64,000 nt of DNA from Serratia marcescens. Its GTDB lineage: Bacteria; Pseudomonadota; Gammaproteobacteria; Enterobacterales; Enterobacteriaceae. The notes under the pieces were generated by a model. The model did no database searches, had not been told where the DNA came from, and worked only from the letters and a program-made list of their open reading frames with translations. Below are positions 52,401 through 60,619 of the stretch, piece after piece (within the stretch, counting starts at the first letter, position 1; every line of letters begins with the position of its first letter). The stretch is from positions 4,154,001 to 4,218,000 of the forward strand of contig NZ_VFMJ01000001.1 in the NCBI RefSeq assembly GCF_006715005.1. The letters run 5' to 3'. A program made the position numbers and the translations under genes.

Positions 52401-54496
52401 TTGTCCCAGTCGCCGGTATGGATATCCAGCGCCTTGCCGGCACCCATCAGGCCGCGTTGGTTATCCAGGCGGCTGGCCGTCAGGTCGAGATTGCCCTGAC
52501 CGATGATCTGCCCCTGCGCGTTATCCAGCCGTTGTACCGCCAGACGCACGTCATCGCCACTCAGGGTGCCGGACTGGTTATTCAGATCGCTACCTGCCTC
52601 AAGCGCCAGGCCGTTCCCGGCCAGCAGGTTGCCCCCGGCATTATTCACCGCACCATCAGCATGGAGCGTGAAGCCCGCCTGGGTTTTTACCGTGCCGCGC
52701 TGATTATCGAGGCTGCCGGCGTCGAGGCGAAGAGCTCCGTTGCTGCCCATCGTGCCACCGCCATTGTCGAGCAGGCCACCCACTCGCCAGTGCTGCGCCG
52801 TTTCCCCCAGCGCCACCAGGCGACCACGCTGATTGACCAGCCGGCCGGCCGAAAGCAGAAGGCTCTGCGTCTCGATGGTGCCGTCACCGTTATCCAGTGC
52901 GCCTGCCAGGGTGAAACGGCTTTCACCGTCACCGGTCTGTGACCAGGTCGCCTGTTGGTTGGACAGGTTGTCGGCATCTACCGTCCAGCGCCCGGCCTTG
53001 ACCCGGGCCTGCTGCGCATCCACATTTCCCTTCGTGCTCACGGCCAGCTCACCGCTGTCTACGGTGGACTGGCGCAATGCCACCCCGCCCTCGCGGGCCG
53101 TCAGCGCGGTACGGCCGGCTCCGACCTGCGCGCCGCTGATATCCACCCGCCGCCCGGTCGCGTTGACGTTCTTTTTACTGAGCAGACTGCCACTGGCGCG
53201 AATTTCGCCCTGGCTATCAAGCTGCAGATTGGCATCATGGACCAGCGTGCTGTCGGCATTACTGCCCGCCAGCAGGTGGCCACTGCTTTGGATGCCGCGC
53301 GCGGCGTTCAGGTGCACATTCCCGGCCGCCGCCAACGTACCGGATTGCGTTAACATTCCCTCGCGACTCTGCACGGCCAGTTGGCCACCGCTATACACTT
53401 TCCCGTGCGTCTCGATGTCGCCTTTTGCCGCCAGCTGAATATCGCCGCCGGCCTGCGTGGCCGCATCCGGCGCACCAGAGCGCCAGCTGAGCTTGCCTTC
53501 GCTGCTCACGGTGAGCGTTTTGCCCGCCTGGACCTGTCCGCCCTGGTTACGCACGCCGACGCCGGCTTCAGTGCCAATCATGCGGATACTGCCGCTGTAC
53601 ATGCCGCCCATCTGCCCCATATCGATGGCAAGCTCAGGCCTGGCGCTGCCGTCGCCCGAAAGCGGCGCGGCGGTTTTGCCGTCCGCGATCACGCGATTGC
53701 GGCCAGCCACCAGCGTCACGCCTTCTTTAGCCCAGACGCCGGCGTTGACCTCCACCACGCGCGCCAGAATGTCGACGTACTCGGTATCATGACGGGTATC
53801 GCCGTTGAGCCCACCGCCCTCGATGCGCACCACGCCACGCTCGACCTGGTAGCCCGCCACACTGCCATCGGCGTTCAGTTGCGGTTTACCGGTGGTCAGC
53901 GTCATGCGTCCGGCGTTGATGGTGCCGCAGCCGTTGCAGACAATGCCGGCGGGGTTGGCCACAATCACCTGCGCCTTGCCGCCGGCCACTTCCATAAAAC
54001 CGCGCAGCTGGCTGGGATTGTTGCTGTTGACTTCGTTGAGGATGACGCGCGCCGGCGCGGAATTGGGATTGAGATTAGGGTTACCCTGGATCATCCCGGC
54101 CATCTGGGTCGCGGTCATCACCGCCGAGTTGTTGAGGATGGCGCCTTTGGCGTCGACGTCGAACTGCTGATACTGATTATGTGAGACCCCGGCCTGGTTG
54201 GGGGCGGTGATGTTGACCTGCGGCAAGCCGTTCTGGGTATTGATGACCTCCGGCCGCAGGGAAGGATTGGCACCGCCGTCCGCGACAATGCCGTCTGCCA
54301 TGACGGGGCCGGCGAACATCAACAGCCCAAGCAGCCACACTGACCGACGCACGGTGACCCACAGACGACTTACACCCGTTATCCCTGCACCGATGCGCTG
54401 CCCCGGTTCGCTGCAGCAGCTGCGGGCCAGTTCGGACACAACCCGCAGCTCCCCGTGGGTGCGGCTGAAGATAAGGCGATAGCAATGTTTGTTCAT
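43412..54496 (-). CDS. cdiA: CdiA/FhaB-like contact-dependent inhibition effector
   Basis: 3,694 residues from ATG 54496 (MNKHCYRLIFSRTHGELRVV, an extended signal peptide; the upstream MDSA is dropped). Order: ESPR signal; TPS secretion domain with NPNLNPNS and a Cys pair in NPAGIVCNGCGTINAG (~100-230); long filamentous repeats (DNRGG/LDNxxG, ~230-1500); a YKWHRYNYYWRSYGSK region probably in the receptor-binding part; a second FHA repeat field with GSTLHSDQGAIALQAK repeats; pretoxin ending at VENNYLS (~3,396); 299-residue CT rich in Gly/Ala/Val hydrophobic stretches, suggesting a membrane-acting toxin. Secreted by the CdiB encoded just upstream. Confidence 0.92.
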   Translation of the reverse strand: MNKHCYRLIFSRTHGELRVVSELARSCCSEPGQRIGAGITGVSRLWVTVRRSVWLLGLLMFAGPVMADGIVADGGANPSLRPEVINTQNGLPQVNITAPNQAGVSHNQYQQFDVDAKGAILNNSAVMTATQMAGMIQGNPNLNPNSAPARVILNEVNSNNPSQLRGFMEVAGGKAQVIVANPAGIVCNGCGTINAGRMTLTTGKPQLNADGSVAGYQVERGVVRIEGGGLNGDTRHDTEYVDILARVVEVNAGVWAKEGVTLVAGRNRVIADGKTAAPLSGDGSARPELAIDMGQMGGMYSGSIRMIGTEAGVGVRNQGGQVQAGKTLTVSSEGKLSWRSGAPDAATQAGGDIQLAAKGDIETHGKVYSGGQLAVQSREGMLTQSGTLAAAGNVHLNAARGIQSSGHLLAGSNADSTLVHDANLQLDSQGEIRASGSLLSKKNVNATGRRVDISGAQVGAGRTALTAREGGVALRQSTVDSGELAVSTKGNVDAQQARVKAGRWTVDADNLSNQQATWSQTGDGESRFTLAGALDNGDGTIETQSLLLSAGRLVNQRGRLVALGETAQHWRVGGLLDNGGGTMGSNGALRLDAGSLDNQRGTVKTQAGFTLHADGAVNNAGGNLLAGNGLALEAGSDLNNQSGTLSGDDVRLAVQRLDNAQGQIIGQGNLDLTASRLDNQRGLMGAGKALDIHTGDWDNRGGTAQGETAVTATATTLNNDGGKLLSGQASTLTTSGNASNRGGEISAAVLTVKSDRLDNTQGKVIGRQRLELHARQGLDNTQGLLGAGEMLTVSSEGELNNHHGRVQGNGQTTVSARDVHNEAGKLLGGQRLSLTTSGVLGNREGEISGESLTLTAQRLDNAQGKVVARQDANLTAKQGLSNAAGWLEGGSTLAVNTDGDWDNQGGTAQGGQQVTASAQSLDNTGGRLQSGGGLTLDATGNILNRTGKLTAQQALAVKGGAASLFDNDGGSLQSGGDLSLQGGQLTNRAAGVVLGGQALSLNLTGGWDNQGGTLTGNGRTQVRAASLLNAQGAINALGSLDMQFTDKLDNGQGRIFSQSSQMLQAQDIVNAQGWMGSQGSWRARSGGFDNTKGSVQSQQEAQLTADWLDNARGVMQSAQNLALRIKQDIDNRNGKVSAQGQLAVAGAKDGEHAGAINNAGGQWLAGQALTIAARSLDNAQAGQLYSQKQLRLNLNGGLDNRGGKIQGGGALALDAQTLNNAGGTIDGQQHVALCILGLLENTDGAVRSNGDQKVSAAGINNTRGVFSSRGGIAVASKQLDNAGGTLISQGAGIYRLDRLNNQHGKVHSGDSLTLEGAQVNNRGGQLVSTQGLALKAGTLDNSGQGTLSSQAALNLQADRLNNRDGGLILGTTRADITSHDIDNTAGRLPSSGQMTLAGVTQLDNRQGRILANGNLNINTDRSQTDSPLALLNQGGRVESAGQLTVHARTLDNQNGTLLGLQALTLSAQQDYTHQAGETISSNGTVTFSLSGAFTNLADWLLPGNLALTAASITNPATLVGKTLLLTTGALQNTGRLEADSMTLNVDSLDNTAALMGDDITVNGRIIDNHGAPAVMAATHSLTVQAGERLTNREGALIYSADRLQLHSDDLIENRASFIEADGDATVEARRLNNLREGLVIERDAEKSDYKWHRYNYYWRSYGSKVNPDKSTLAPTTQQLTFQDDAAAQTTRYGTLLAIDAAGKRAQVRVKDNKGQLTDLWVNYLALKPNADGSYAMTFYETRGGNQLSNIPTPYQNGFHWEHDWTQVMTWDPEKHVDIDSAPFITDYNNFRERTESGTVTRDKLVSEGIGARILAGGNMVLRITGALLNDASVITANGNLTQDGGGSVDNRGYSVNERRQAAIVDHYDKDTHHWYPTFNRDETTALVTVDGVITGNGTVTINGARITNTTVNQAQISQLDAALKAVDAERAELERNPLAFTVEGAARPDGDTALAPGEQMTRPGAAPSSPLGRPLLPSELALTQLQHLGNVATAIPNNGLFSQHTATGSPFLVVTDERFTRRDNFISSDYMLERVGYDPAQAHKRLGDGFYEQRLVREQVLALTGKPSVKGWDAMEQYQQLMNNGSKVAQDFHLVPGVALTPEQIAALQQDIVWLVSETVQTEGGPQTVWVPKVYLAQTTLRLTGDGAVIGGGDLQLSANSITNAGNLFADKALTVDAGQFLHQGGDIKAGSIDVQADSLAMSTNLQDALRQATMSAGDIRLRGTDITLTGAKLDAADTLSLSARNDLTITAAKSSHTADLEVISGSMGNRTRGGTEAAGSRMAHVSGEWQQAQGSELNAGGNLTLNAGRDVTFTGSQASAAGSTRVQAGGDINIRAESTTNTTHLDANSRTSSVSNDRQEERLTLSALSGDQGVTLVAGNRLLAEGAQIDSKEGRIGVSARDVTIKDARTRAQDQDSENKREAKTKSRRIEQTEREISTGSTFSGRDGVTVVGREGDVTVIGSTLHSDQGAIALQAKNDVILNHTTDSEHRVSNEESRGRKTKGERAEEVLRENVVGSTLSGQGGVTVVAQNGSIIATASTLHSDQGAIALQAKQDVTLNTATERESTLSEERSQKKGFLKKSSSHSIANDATTREKGSLLSGNSVSVSAGNDLTVTGSAIAADRDVNLQAGRNVDIGAATETDTHYLLEEKKKSGLLGSGGIGFTIGKQSSKHEIDEKGRTQSQSVSTVGSSQGSVNITAGNQLHIGGADLIANKDLALTGDSVTIDPGYDQRTRKETFEQKQSGLSVALSGTVGGALNAAVSSAQQARKEGDGRLNVLQNTKAALSGVQAAQAWERDNALTASAEAKNAAAGLQPGDEDAAQGATNTVGISASYGSQSSKSETRTDSRQSQGSTLTAGQNLSITASGKNHNTQSGDIAITGSQLKAGKDLSLDAARDITLQSAQNSESTVGKNSSKGGNVGVGIGAGSGGYGISVSAGVNAGKGHENGNGLTHTETTLDAGSNLKVTSGRDTTLTGAQASGEKVTVDVGRDLTLQSQQDSDRYDARQQNASAGGSFTFGSMTGSANVSASKDKLHSNFDSVKEQTGLFAGKGGYDVKVKEHTQLDGAVIASQADKEKNRLDTGTLGWTDIHNQADYSATHSGGSFSTGGPVGKDLLTNMAGGMLSGANNSGHAEGTTKAGVSEGTLIVRDTDKQQQDVAQLNRDTEHANDGSISPIFNKEKEQNRLKQAQLIGEIGGQAMDVIRTQGDIAGLKAQKDPAALAQAREQLEKAGKPTNDVAVMKQAYDNAMRQYGTDLQKAAQAVTGALTALAGNNLAGALASGASPYLATEIKKRVGEDNIAANAMAHAMLGAVTAQLNNQSVAAGGLGAGGGELAARYIAGQLFPGKTAEQLSENEKQQVSALSQLAAGLAGGLVTGDTAGAVTGGQAGKNAVENNYLSSTEARALDKELSDCKASGGDCNAVVEKYIEISNKNSKELIDACSGGGVACVTWEELIQGATNVANDAHPSQIRLDVKLKDPSAAALVNYLNGTDLKFLKDNITTGDRLLSVISDPTPWPVAVMGGKAIITNTVTKGKEQLIAVGVASAASAGIQYGTTGEVKLSDVIGSGVIGAITAGKGYNPTVSWNAAGGYYQAEIKGDDPFMGALLSKAGASAGYAAGNVIKVPMSKVLNPVSKQYEWVPTGVWTITKPAPQNNLPSLSGNVADSAVSGWFSDALQNSIKNKENGNVNK

Positions 54497-54597
54497 AGCA
54501 GAGTCCATCCAGGCCCTGTATCAACACCATGCTGCATCAGGCCGTCATTAATGAAGTTTGTTGTCGGGCGACAAACGCCGCCACGGTGAACATAGGG

Positions 54598-56328
54598 TCA
54601 GATTTCCAGGTTGACCCTAAACCCTGCGGTCGCCCCGGAGGTGTGGAACCCCGCCGGTTTGTACAGCGGCACGCCGGCAAACAGGTCATAGCTGAATCGT
54701 CCCCACAGCGCGCCGCGCATACCGACCGCACCGCCCGCCAACTGCCGCCCAGGCAGACCGCGCGTATTCGGGCCGTCCACCCGACCATAGTCGGCAGCCA
54801 GGTACAGCTCGTGCCCGCGAGAAAACACGTTCCAGGCGATGTCATTGCGCCACAGCAGGCCTTTTTCGCCTGACAGCATCTGTTCGCCGTCAAACCCGCG
54901 CACCGTGTAACGACCGGCAATGGCCATCCGTTCTTGTGGCGTCAGCGCATTCGGGCTCCACTGGCCCCGCACGCTGGTATAGACCCGCCAGGGCTGCTCG
55001 CCCCAGGTGAAAGGCAGGTTGAACCCCACATCCCCGAGCAGCATACCGGTACGCGCCGAACCGTCGTGATTGACTTCCTCCGGCGCACGCAGCGCCCCGA
55101 GGGCGCCGGTGCCGCGGCGCCAGCTGATATTCGCATCCAGCGTATTGCGCCCGAGGTAACTGCGTTGGTTGAGCCCAATCTCCCAGCCGGCGGTGCGCCG
55201 CTTTTGCAGGGGCATCTCGATGTCATCCACGGCATTGGTGGAATGCTTGCGGTAGCCGCGCAGGTTGAGCGTTAACTTATGCGACTGGTCACGGTAGAGC
55301 AATCGGGAGACGGTCAACTGAAGGTTGTCGCTCTTGCCGCTGTAGCGCAGCACCTCGTGAACGTTGGGGATGTTCTGGTGATAGGTGTAGTCGTTGTAAT
55401 TGGCCGAGAAGGCCCAGTACCCCACAGGGAAGAAGTAGTTCAGGGTATGCGAGCGGTTGCCGAACGGCCCGTGCTGAAACACATCCTTGCCGATGTTGGC
55501 GTAGAACAGGTCATTTTGCGCAAACGGCGCATCGAGTGCCAGAGTGGCCGAACCGAGATAACGCCCGGTACTTTTGGAGCCACTGTCGTCCAGCCCCAGG
55601 CTGAGCCGCACCGGCCGCCCCTCGTGCCAGTTGACCTGCAGGTCACTGGTGGCCTCCTGGGCGCCAGGCACGATTTTAATGTCGGCATTGGCGCTGGGCA
55701 CCCGTCTGAAGTTCTCCAGCCCCTGTTCGATATCACGCAGGTTGAGGATATCGCCGCGCGAGGCCGGAATAGCGTTCCACAGCCGCCCCCGCCAGGAGAC
55801 AGGCTCCTCAAAACGAATGTCACCAATACGCCCGGGTTGCAACGTCAGCGTCAACACGCCGGTGGTCAGGTCCTGCTCCTGTGCCATTACGCGTGTAGTG
55901 ACATAGCCTTTGGCCAGTATGGCGTTCTGCACTTTATTGATGGCAAGCACAATACCCTGACCGCCCAGACAGCGACCTTTGGCATCCGCAGCGGCGTCCA
56001 GCGCCCACTGAAAGCGAGCGGCCGACTCCCCGACCAGGGTAAGCCGGTTGATGGTGAAGCAGGGGAACTCATTGACCGGGTAATCCGGCAACACGGCCTC
56101 GGGGCGGGAAAGGCGCGCATCGGCCTGTGGGGTGTTCTGTTCAAGCAGGGCGCGCTCACGTTCCTGCTGGCGCTGCTGCTCGCGGGCATCAATAGCGGAA
56201 GCGGCTCGCTCCGGGGTATCAGAGGGCGTGGCGGCCATGCCCGAGAAAGTGCTGGCGAAAAGAACACCAGCGAGAATGTGGCTTAACGCCTTCGATGTGG
56301 ATCCGTTCGAAAGAAAAGTCCTTTTCAT
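54598..56328 (-). CDS. cdiB: CdiB/ShlB-type two-partner secretion transporter
   Basis: 576 residues from ATG 56328 (a second ATG at 56343 is possible; neither has a strong ribosome site). Signal peptide (ALSHILAGVLFASTFSGMAA), coiled N-terminal region (DAREQQRQQERERALLEQNT), POTRA domains (FTINRLTLVGE, ILNLRDIEQGLENFRRVPSA) and a 16-strand barrel with the VRGF motif in GRYTVRGFDGEQML. The Omp85-family pore exports CdiA across the outer membrane. First gene of the CDI operon. The 236 bp upstream to 56580 contain no gene and probably the promoter. Confidence 0.93.
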   Translation of the reverse strand: MKRTFLSNGSTSKALSHILAGVLFASTFSGMAATPSDTPERAASAIDAREQQRQQERERALLEQNTPQADARLSRPEAVLPDYPVNEFPCFTINRLTLVGESAARFQWALDAAADAKGRCLGGQGIVLAINKVQNAILAKGYVTTRVMAQEQDLTTGVLTLTLQPGRIGDIRFEEPVSWRGRLWNAIPASRGDILNLRDIEQGLENFRRVPSANADIKIVPGAQEATSDLQVNWHEGRPVRLSLGLDDSGSKSTGRYLGSATLALDAPFAQNDLFYANIGKDVFQHGPFGNRSHTLNYFFPVGYWAFSANYNDYTYHQNIPNVHEVLRYSGKSDNLQLTVSRLLYRDQSHKLTLNLRGYRKHSTNAVDDIEMPLQKRRTAGWEIGLNQRSYLGRNTLDANISWRRGTGALGALRAPEEVNHDGSARTGMLLGDVGFNLPFTWGEQPWRVYTSVRGQWSPNALTPQERMAIAGRYTVRGFDGEQMLSGEKGLLWRNDIAWNVFSRGHELYLAADYGRVDGPNTRGLPGRQLAGGAVGMRGALWGRFSYDLFAGVPLYKPAGFHTSGATAGFRVNLEI

Positions 56329-56579
56329 GAAAATCCATTTCATAAAGTGTAAAGGTATGTAATTTTTGGCGCATTATCCATCCGCCTGTGAGATCAAAAA
56401 GCAAGCAAGTCGTGTTTTCGGGAGGAATGATATCGCCTGCGTTGTCAGTTGGGTCACATACAATCCTACTGTGCAGTCAACTGTGCCACGTGTTACATCC
56501 TGCAGCGTATAAACACGCTGATTCTCTTCGCGTCACGGTGCTTAGATTCAGGATCTAAACTTCATTCGATACCTGATTT

Positions 56580-56948
56580 TTAATTATCACGCTCCAAAAA
56601 CTCAGCCCCCAACCATGCAGAAGTACCATTACGCGTTTTTCCCACATTCAACAAAAATACTTGCCCATCCAACCCGGCTTCAGAAAAGTCAATACCACCA
56701 TCTTTTGGGGTATAGCGACGAGAACCATTTTTCGGTCGAAATGCCGAGAGACGGTATCGTTGGCCATCATCTAGGGAGGTAAAGTAACAGACAAGGTGGC
56801 CCGAGGACGTGGTATTCGACCAGACTTTGAAATCGAGTCGAGCGGCCCAGTCGCCGACAGGTACGGACTGCCATGCATAGCTACCCGGATCCATTCCCGC
56901 ATCCAGTGCACCGTTATAGCTAAAAGCACGAAGAACGCTCTCATTCAT
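56580..56948 (-). CDS. Unknown ICE-associated protein, 122 residues
   Basis: Not recognised. Soluble, beta-rich (LDFKVWSNTTSSGHLVCYFT, GLDGQVFLLNVGK). Weak ribosome site (aaggcgg). It lies between the CDI operon and the ATPase group, so it may be the edge of the cargo insertion or an original ICE gene. Confidence 0.6.
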   Translation of the reverse strand: MNESVLRAFSYNGALDAGMDPGSYAWQSVPVGDWAARLDFKVWSNTTSSGHLVCYFTSLDDGQRYRLSAFRPKNGSRRYTPKDGGIDFSEAGLDGQVFLLNVGKTRNGTSAWLGAEFLERDN

Positions 56949-56957
56949 AAAGCCGCC

Positions 56958-57260
56958 TTAAATCATGGAGGAAATAATACTGACAATCAGAGAGACAACA
57001 AACAGAATGATCAGGAGCCCAACAAGCACCATAATAAAATAACGCAATCTGACCAGCAAAAAGCCAATGGCAATAGAGGGGATCACGGTAACAAGGAAAC
57101 GAATCAACTTATGCCACTCTGGGTTCACAAAGTAAGAGTGGACCAATATCCCCGTACCGATAGCACCAATGAGAAACAGTCCACAAACCCAGCGCCAGTC
57201 CATTTCTGCATCATATTCTTCCTGTGATAAAAATCGGTTCCCTATTCGATATCTCGCCAT
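56958..57260 (-). CDS. Small membrane protein, 100 residues
   Basis: Start ATG 57260 (gggaaggtaacatt site). Basic, charged N-terminus (MARYRIGNRFLSQEEYDAEM) followed by WVCGLFLIGAIGTGILVHSY and two further hydrophobic segments to the C-terminus. Family not recognised. Next to the unknown gene 56580-56948 with 9 bp between. Confidence 0.6.
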   Translation of the reverse strand: MARYRIGNRFLSQEEYDAEMDWRWVCGLFLIGAIGTGILVHSYFVNPEWHKLIRFLVTVIPSIAIGFLLVRLRYFIMVLVGLLIILFVVSLIVSIISSMI

Positions 57261-57362
57261 AATGTTACCTTCCCTATATACAATAAACCGGCCCAAAGGC
57301 CGGTAGAAAGCGACATACAATGTGAAAGAAATAAAAGCCTTCGGGTTCATTGTAGACCAGAA

Positions 57363-57767
57363 CTAATTGATCCGAAACCGCCCACACAGCTCGCTCAGGT
57401 GAAGAAGCAGGTACACCACATCGGCCGCATCCGGCACGGTGATATACCAGCGCGGGTGGCTGTATTCGTCCGGCTGCGGCCATAGCGTGTTACCGGCCAC
57501 GGTGATCAACACATCGATGCAACGCCCAAGGCGCCCCTCAAGATGCAGTGCCACACTGGTACGACTCCCAATACGATGCGGGTGGGCGGTAAGTTGGATC
57601 GGTCCCAGCAGCCTATCGCGGATAGCAGCACAGAACGTCTCAAGCGCCAGCGCATCCGTTTCGCTTAAGGTGGCCACTCCCTGCGGAGGGAGGGTAAACA
57701 ACGACGGTTCACGACAGACCAGGCCATGTGGTCGAACAACCGGTTCCGGGTATTTCAGCGCCATCAT
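57363..57767 (-). CDS. Conserved ICE protein coupled to the transfer ATPase
   Basis: 134 residues, overlapping the ATPase stop by 4 bp (ATGA at 57764-57767). Soluble, no signal. Motifs include DALALETFCAAIRDRLLGPI and CIDVLITVAGNTLWPQPDEY. Family not recognised by name. The coupling indicates it belongs to the transfer operon, so the cargo boundary lies downstream of 57363. Confidence 0.65.
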   Translation of the reverse strand: MMALKYPEPVVRPHGLVCREPSLFTLPPQGVATLSETDALALETFCAAIRDRLLGPIQLTAHPHRIGSRTSVALHLEGRLGRCIDVLITVAGNTLWPQPDEYSHPRWYITVPDAADVVYLLLHLSELCGRFRIN

Positions 57768-60619
57768 GCAGCCCGTGCCTCCCCGTTCGCCGCCAGGCCG
57801 CGCAGGCGATCAAGCTTTTGCGCTACCCTGCGCGCCGCCTCGAGCTCACTGCAGCCAAATTCCTGCATCAGCGCGCGGCGTTCGGCCTTCTCTTCTTTCT
57901 CGGTCATCCCCAGCGCCAGATACAGGCTCGGCGGTACCGCACGGAACAGCGCCTCGAGTTTTTTCGACAGCACCACACCTTCGGTATAGCAACCAGACAG
58001 CTTGCTGGCCGACAGCAGCACCGCCTTTTGCTCTTCAGTCAGCGCCTTGAAGCGGGCAATGTCGTTGACCTCCTCCGGCGGCATCGTCAGACAAACCCAC
58101 CACTCCGCCATGTTCAGCATTTTCTCGGCAATATCCGGAAAGTCTTTCAGGTTCTGCGTGGCCAGCCACAGCCAGGCACCGAGCTTACGCCACATCTTGA
58201 CGATTTTGGTCATATACGGTGCCAGCAGCGGGTTCACCGTCACAATGTGTGCCTCATCCACCGCGAACACGATATCCCGCTCCGAGTACTGGTCTCGTTC
58301 GGCAATGTTGTTGATGGTATTGGTCAGGCTCACCATCGTCAGCGCCATCTGCGCCTCATAGCCTTCGCGTGCCAGGTGCCCCAGGTCAATCAGGGTCACA
58401 TCCGCCTCTGGCCACAGGCTGCCCTCACGGTTAAACAGCTCTGCTTCAAAACTGCCTGCCTGGGTAAACATCCCGAGCGACTCCGCCATTTCGGCCGCTT
58501 TGGCCCGGCGCTGGACGTTACGGATATCACTCCCTTCGTCTTTGGATATGGCGTACAATGCCTTCTGCAGGTCTGCCGGCAACATCTGCCGTCCTTCGTC
58601 ATAGGTCTGCCGCGCTGCCATCAGCAACGCCTCACGGATCATCGCGCGGTCGGCGCGTTTCAGTTCATGTTCTTCTTTCGCATCGCCGCCGGTGATCATC
58701 ATGCGCGCCGAGATTTCCATTTCTCCCAGGTAATCGCGCTTATCTTCATCCTCGTCGTCATCGGCATCGATGTCCGGCAGGTCATTTTCATCCAGGGCCA
58801 GCGAGGTTAACGCATCGTCGACGAGTTTATGCGCGTAGGAGAACGGCGGCAGCGAGACGCCACTGCCCGGTTTGATACTCACCTTGTTGACACTGAGCCC
58901 CAGGCTTTCGAAATAATCGGCCAGCAGTCCGAACGAGTTCCCCGCTTCGGCAATAAACAGTCGCGGCCGGTGTAGTGCCATCAGCTGCGACAGGGTCGCG
59001 CACAACGTCGCCGATTTCCCCGCGCCGGTCGGACCAAAATACAGCATGTGCGCATTCTGACTCCGGTCGTGCTTGTTGAGCGGATCAAACGTCAGCGTAT
59101 CCCCACCGCGGTTGAAGAAGCTCATGCCGGGGTGACCGGTCCCGGTTTCGCGGCCGGTCACCGGTAACAGGCCGGCCAGATGCTGTACCCAGGTCAGGCG
59201 GGTGTACCAGTGTTTCTTGTCCGTCTCCGGGTTAAAACACATCGGCAACGCCCGCAGGTAGGTATTGAGCGGCGCCACATCAAATTCCGGACGAACCGGC
59301 TGCAGGCCGGCGCCAAGCAACACGTTGGTGAGCTCGACACGTTTGTGATTGAGCGTGGTCAGATCGCCGGCACGCAGCAGGAAAGTGATACCGGCACGGT
59401 ACAGTTTGTGACGATTGCCCAGGTACTCTTTCACCTGCGCCACGTCCTGGCGCACGCGGCCAGATTCAGTATTTTCACCGACGGCATTTTTGGCCAGTCG
59501 ATTGAAGTCATTCTCCAGCGTGTCCTGCGGCTGCACCACAATCGTCATGCACACCATCGTCCCTTCCGGGAACAGATCCATCAGCGCATTGATTTTCTTT
59601 TCGCCGCGTTTCATTTCACCTGTGATTGTGCCCGGTTCCGGCGGACGGCGCAGTTTCTCGACCGGAATGGCGCAATGCGCCTGGTTATCGAACCACCATA
59701 CGCCGTGATCAGGATCGGATACGGGCGGGGTGAACAGCAGGGTTTCGGCAAAATCATTCTGCACCGGCATCGCGCCTTCCGGCGTGTCACGGCTGTCAAA
59801 ATAGGCGGCATCGCGGTACAGCGTCTCTTTATCCACCCACTCCGGGCTGGGGTTAAAATGACGCAGCAACCAGTCATGGACCTGCGCACCGTTCTGGCGC
59901 ACGCAGGCAACGCCGGCACCGGCCAGGGCCCCGGTCACGCGCTCACAGGTCTGATTGAGCATGGCAATCGGTGGCATCGGATCATGATTGCTCTTACCCA
60001 TCCAGCGATAGACCACCATGCGGGTCCGTCGCTGTTGCCCACGCCATGGCTGGTCTGTTATCAGCGTATCTTTGAACAGGCCTTCCGGACGCGCAATCCC
60101 GCGCAGATGGCGCTCGGTCTCTTTCAGCCAGTCTTCAGTAAACGCACTGCCCTGCGCGTGGGGTTTGACATACTGTCGCAGCCTGTCGATATACGCCTCG
60201 ACATTGTTCTCGTCCTGGCAGAAGAACTGCACGATCCAGGGGTTTTCATCATGTTCGTCAAACGAGTCCTGCAGGGCATCCTCTACAGTATCGCGCATCT
60301 GCTCCAGGCGATCGTCCGTCCGTCCTTCGGTCGCCACCGGCGTGATGTCAAAAGCTGCCCCGACGGATACGCCGTCATCGAGCAAGATACACTGCTCACG
60401 GTCGAGAAACTCCGCCCAGGGCAGGTAATCAACGATGGACGGATTGGCGTGGTACACCTGCTGCTCATCCTTTACCGTCATCTTGCCCTGGCGCCGTAAT
60501 GGCTCACGGCCGTCGACAGACAGCGGCACACCGTCCTCGGTCACGTTCAGTGCGTCCTGGGCAACAGCCGCCGGCTTTTTTCGCGCCAGGCGCTTTTTAT
60601 CAAACAGGGAAAACCGCAT
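57764..60619 (-). CDS. Conjugative transfer ATPase, PFL_4706 family (TIGR03744, VirB4/TraC-like)
   Basis: 951 residues. The N-terminal TraC-like domain is followed by Walker A in LYFGPTGAGKSATLCATL and Walker B in ERDIVFAVDEAHIVTVNP, with a further ATPase motif WLWLATQNLKDFPD. This is the cytoplasmic ATPase energising pilus assembly and substrate transfer in MPF_G systems. The start overlaps the stop of the lipoprotein gene (ATGA). Full length with no disruption, so the mating machinery may still work. Confidence 0.93.
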   Translation of the reverse strand: MRFSLFDKKRLARKKPAAVAQDALNVTEDGVPLSVDGREPLRRQGKMTVKDEQQVYHANPSIVDYLPWAEFLDREQCILLDDGVSVGAAFDITPVATEGRTDDRLEQMRDTVEDALQDSFDEHDENPWIVQFFCQDENNVEAYIDRLRQYVKPHAQGSAFTEDWLKETERHLRGIARPEGLFKDTLITDQPWRGQQRRTRMVVYRWMGKSNHDPMPPIAMLNQTCERVTGALAGAGVACVRQNGAQVHDWLLRHFNPSPEWVDKETLYRDAAYFDSRDTPEGAMPVQNDFAETLLFTPPVSDPDHGVWWFDNQAHCAIPVEKLRRPPEPGTITGEMKRGEKKINALMDLFPEGTMVCMTIVVQPQDTLENDFNRLAKNAVGENTESGRVRQDVAQVKEYLGNRHKLYRAGITFLLRAGDLTTLNHKRVELTNVLLGAGLQPVRPEFDVAPLNTYLRALPMCFNPETDKKHWYTRLTWVQHLAGLLPVTGRETGTGHPGMSFFNRGGDTLTFDPLNKHDRSQNAHMLYFGPTGAGKSATLCATLSQLMALHRPRLFIAEAGNSFGLLADYFESLGLSVNKVSIKPGSGVSLPPFSYAHKLVDDALTSLALDENDLPDIDADDDEDEDKRDYLGEMEISARMMITGGDAKEEHELKRADRAMIREALLMAARQTYDEGRQMLPADLQKALYAISKDEGSDIRNVQRRAKAAEMAESLGMFTQAGSFEAELFNREGSLWPEADVTLIDLGHLAREGYEAQMALTMVSLTNTINNIAERDQYSERDIVFAVDEAHIVTVNPLLAPYMTKIVKMWRKLGAWLWLATQNLKDFPDIAEKMLNMAEWWVCLTMPPEEVNDIARFKALTEEQKAVLLSASKLSGCYTEGVVLSKKLEALFRAVPPSLYLALGMTEKEEKAERRALMQEFGCSELEAARRVAQKLDRLRGLAANGEARAA

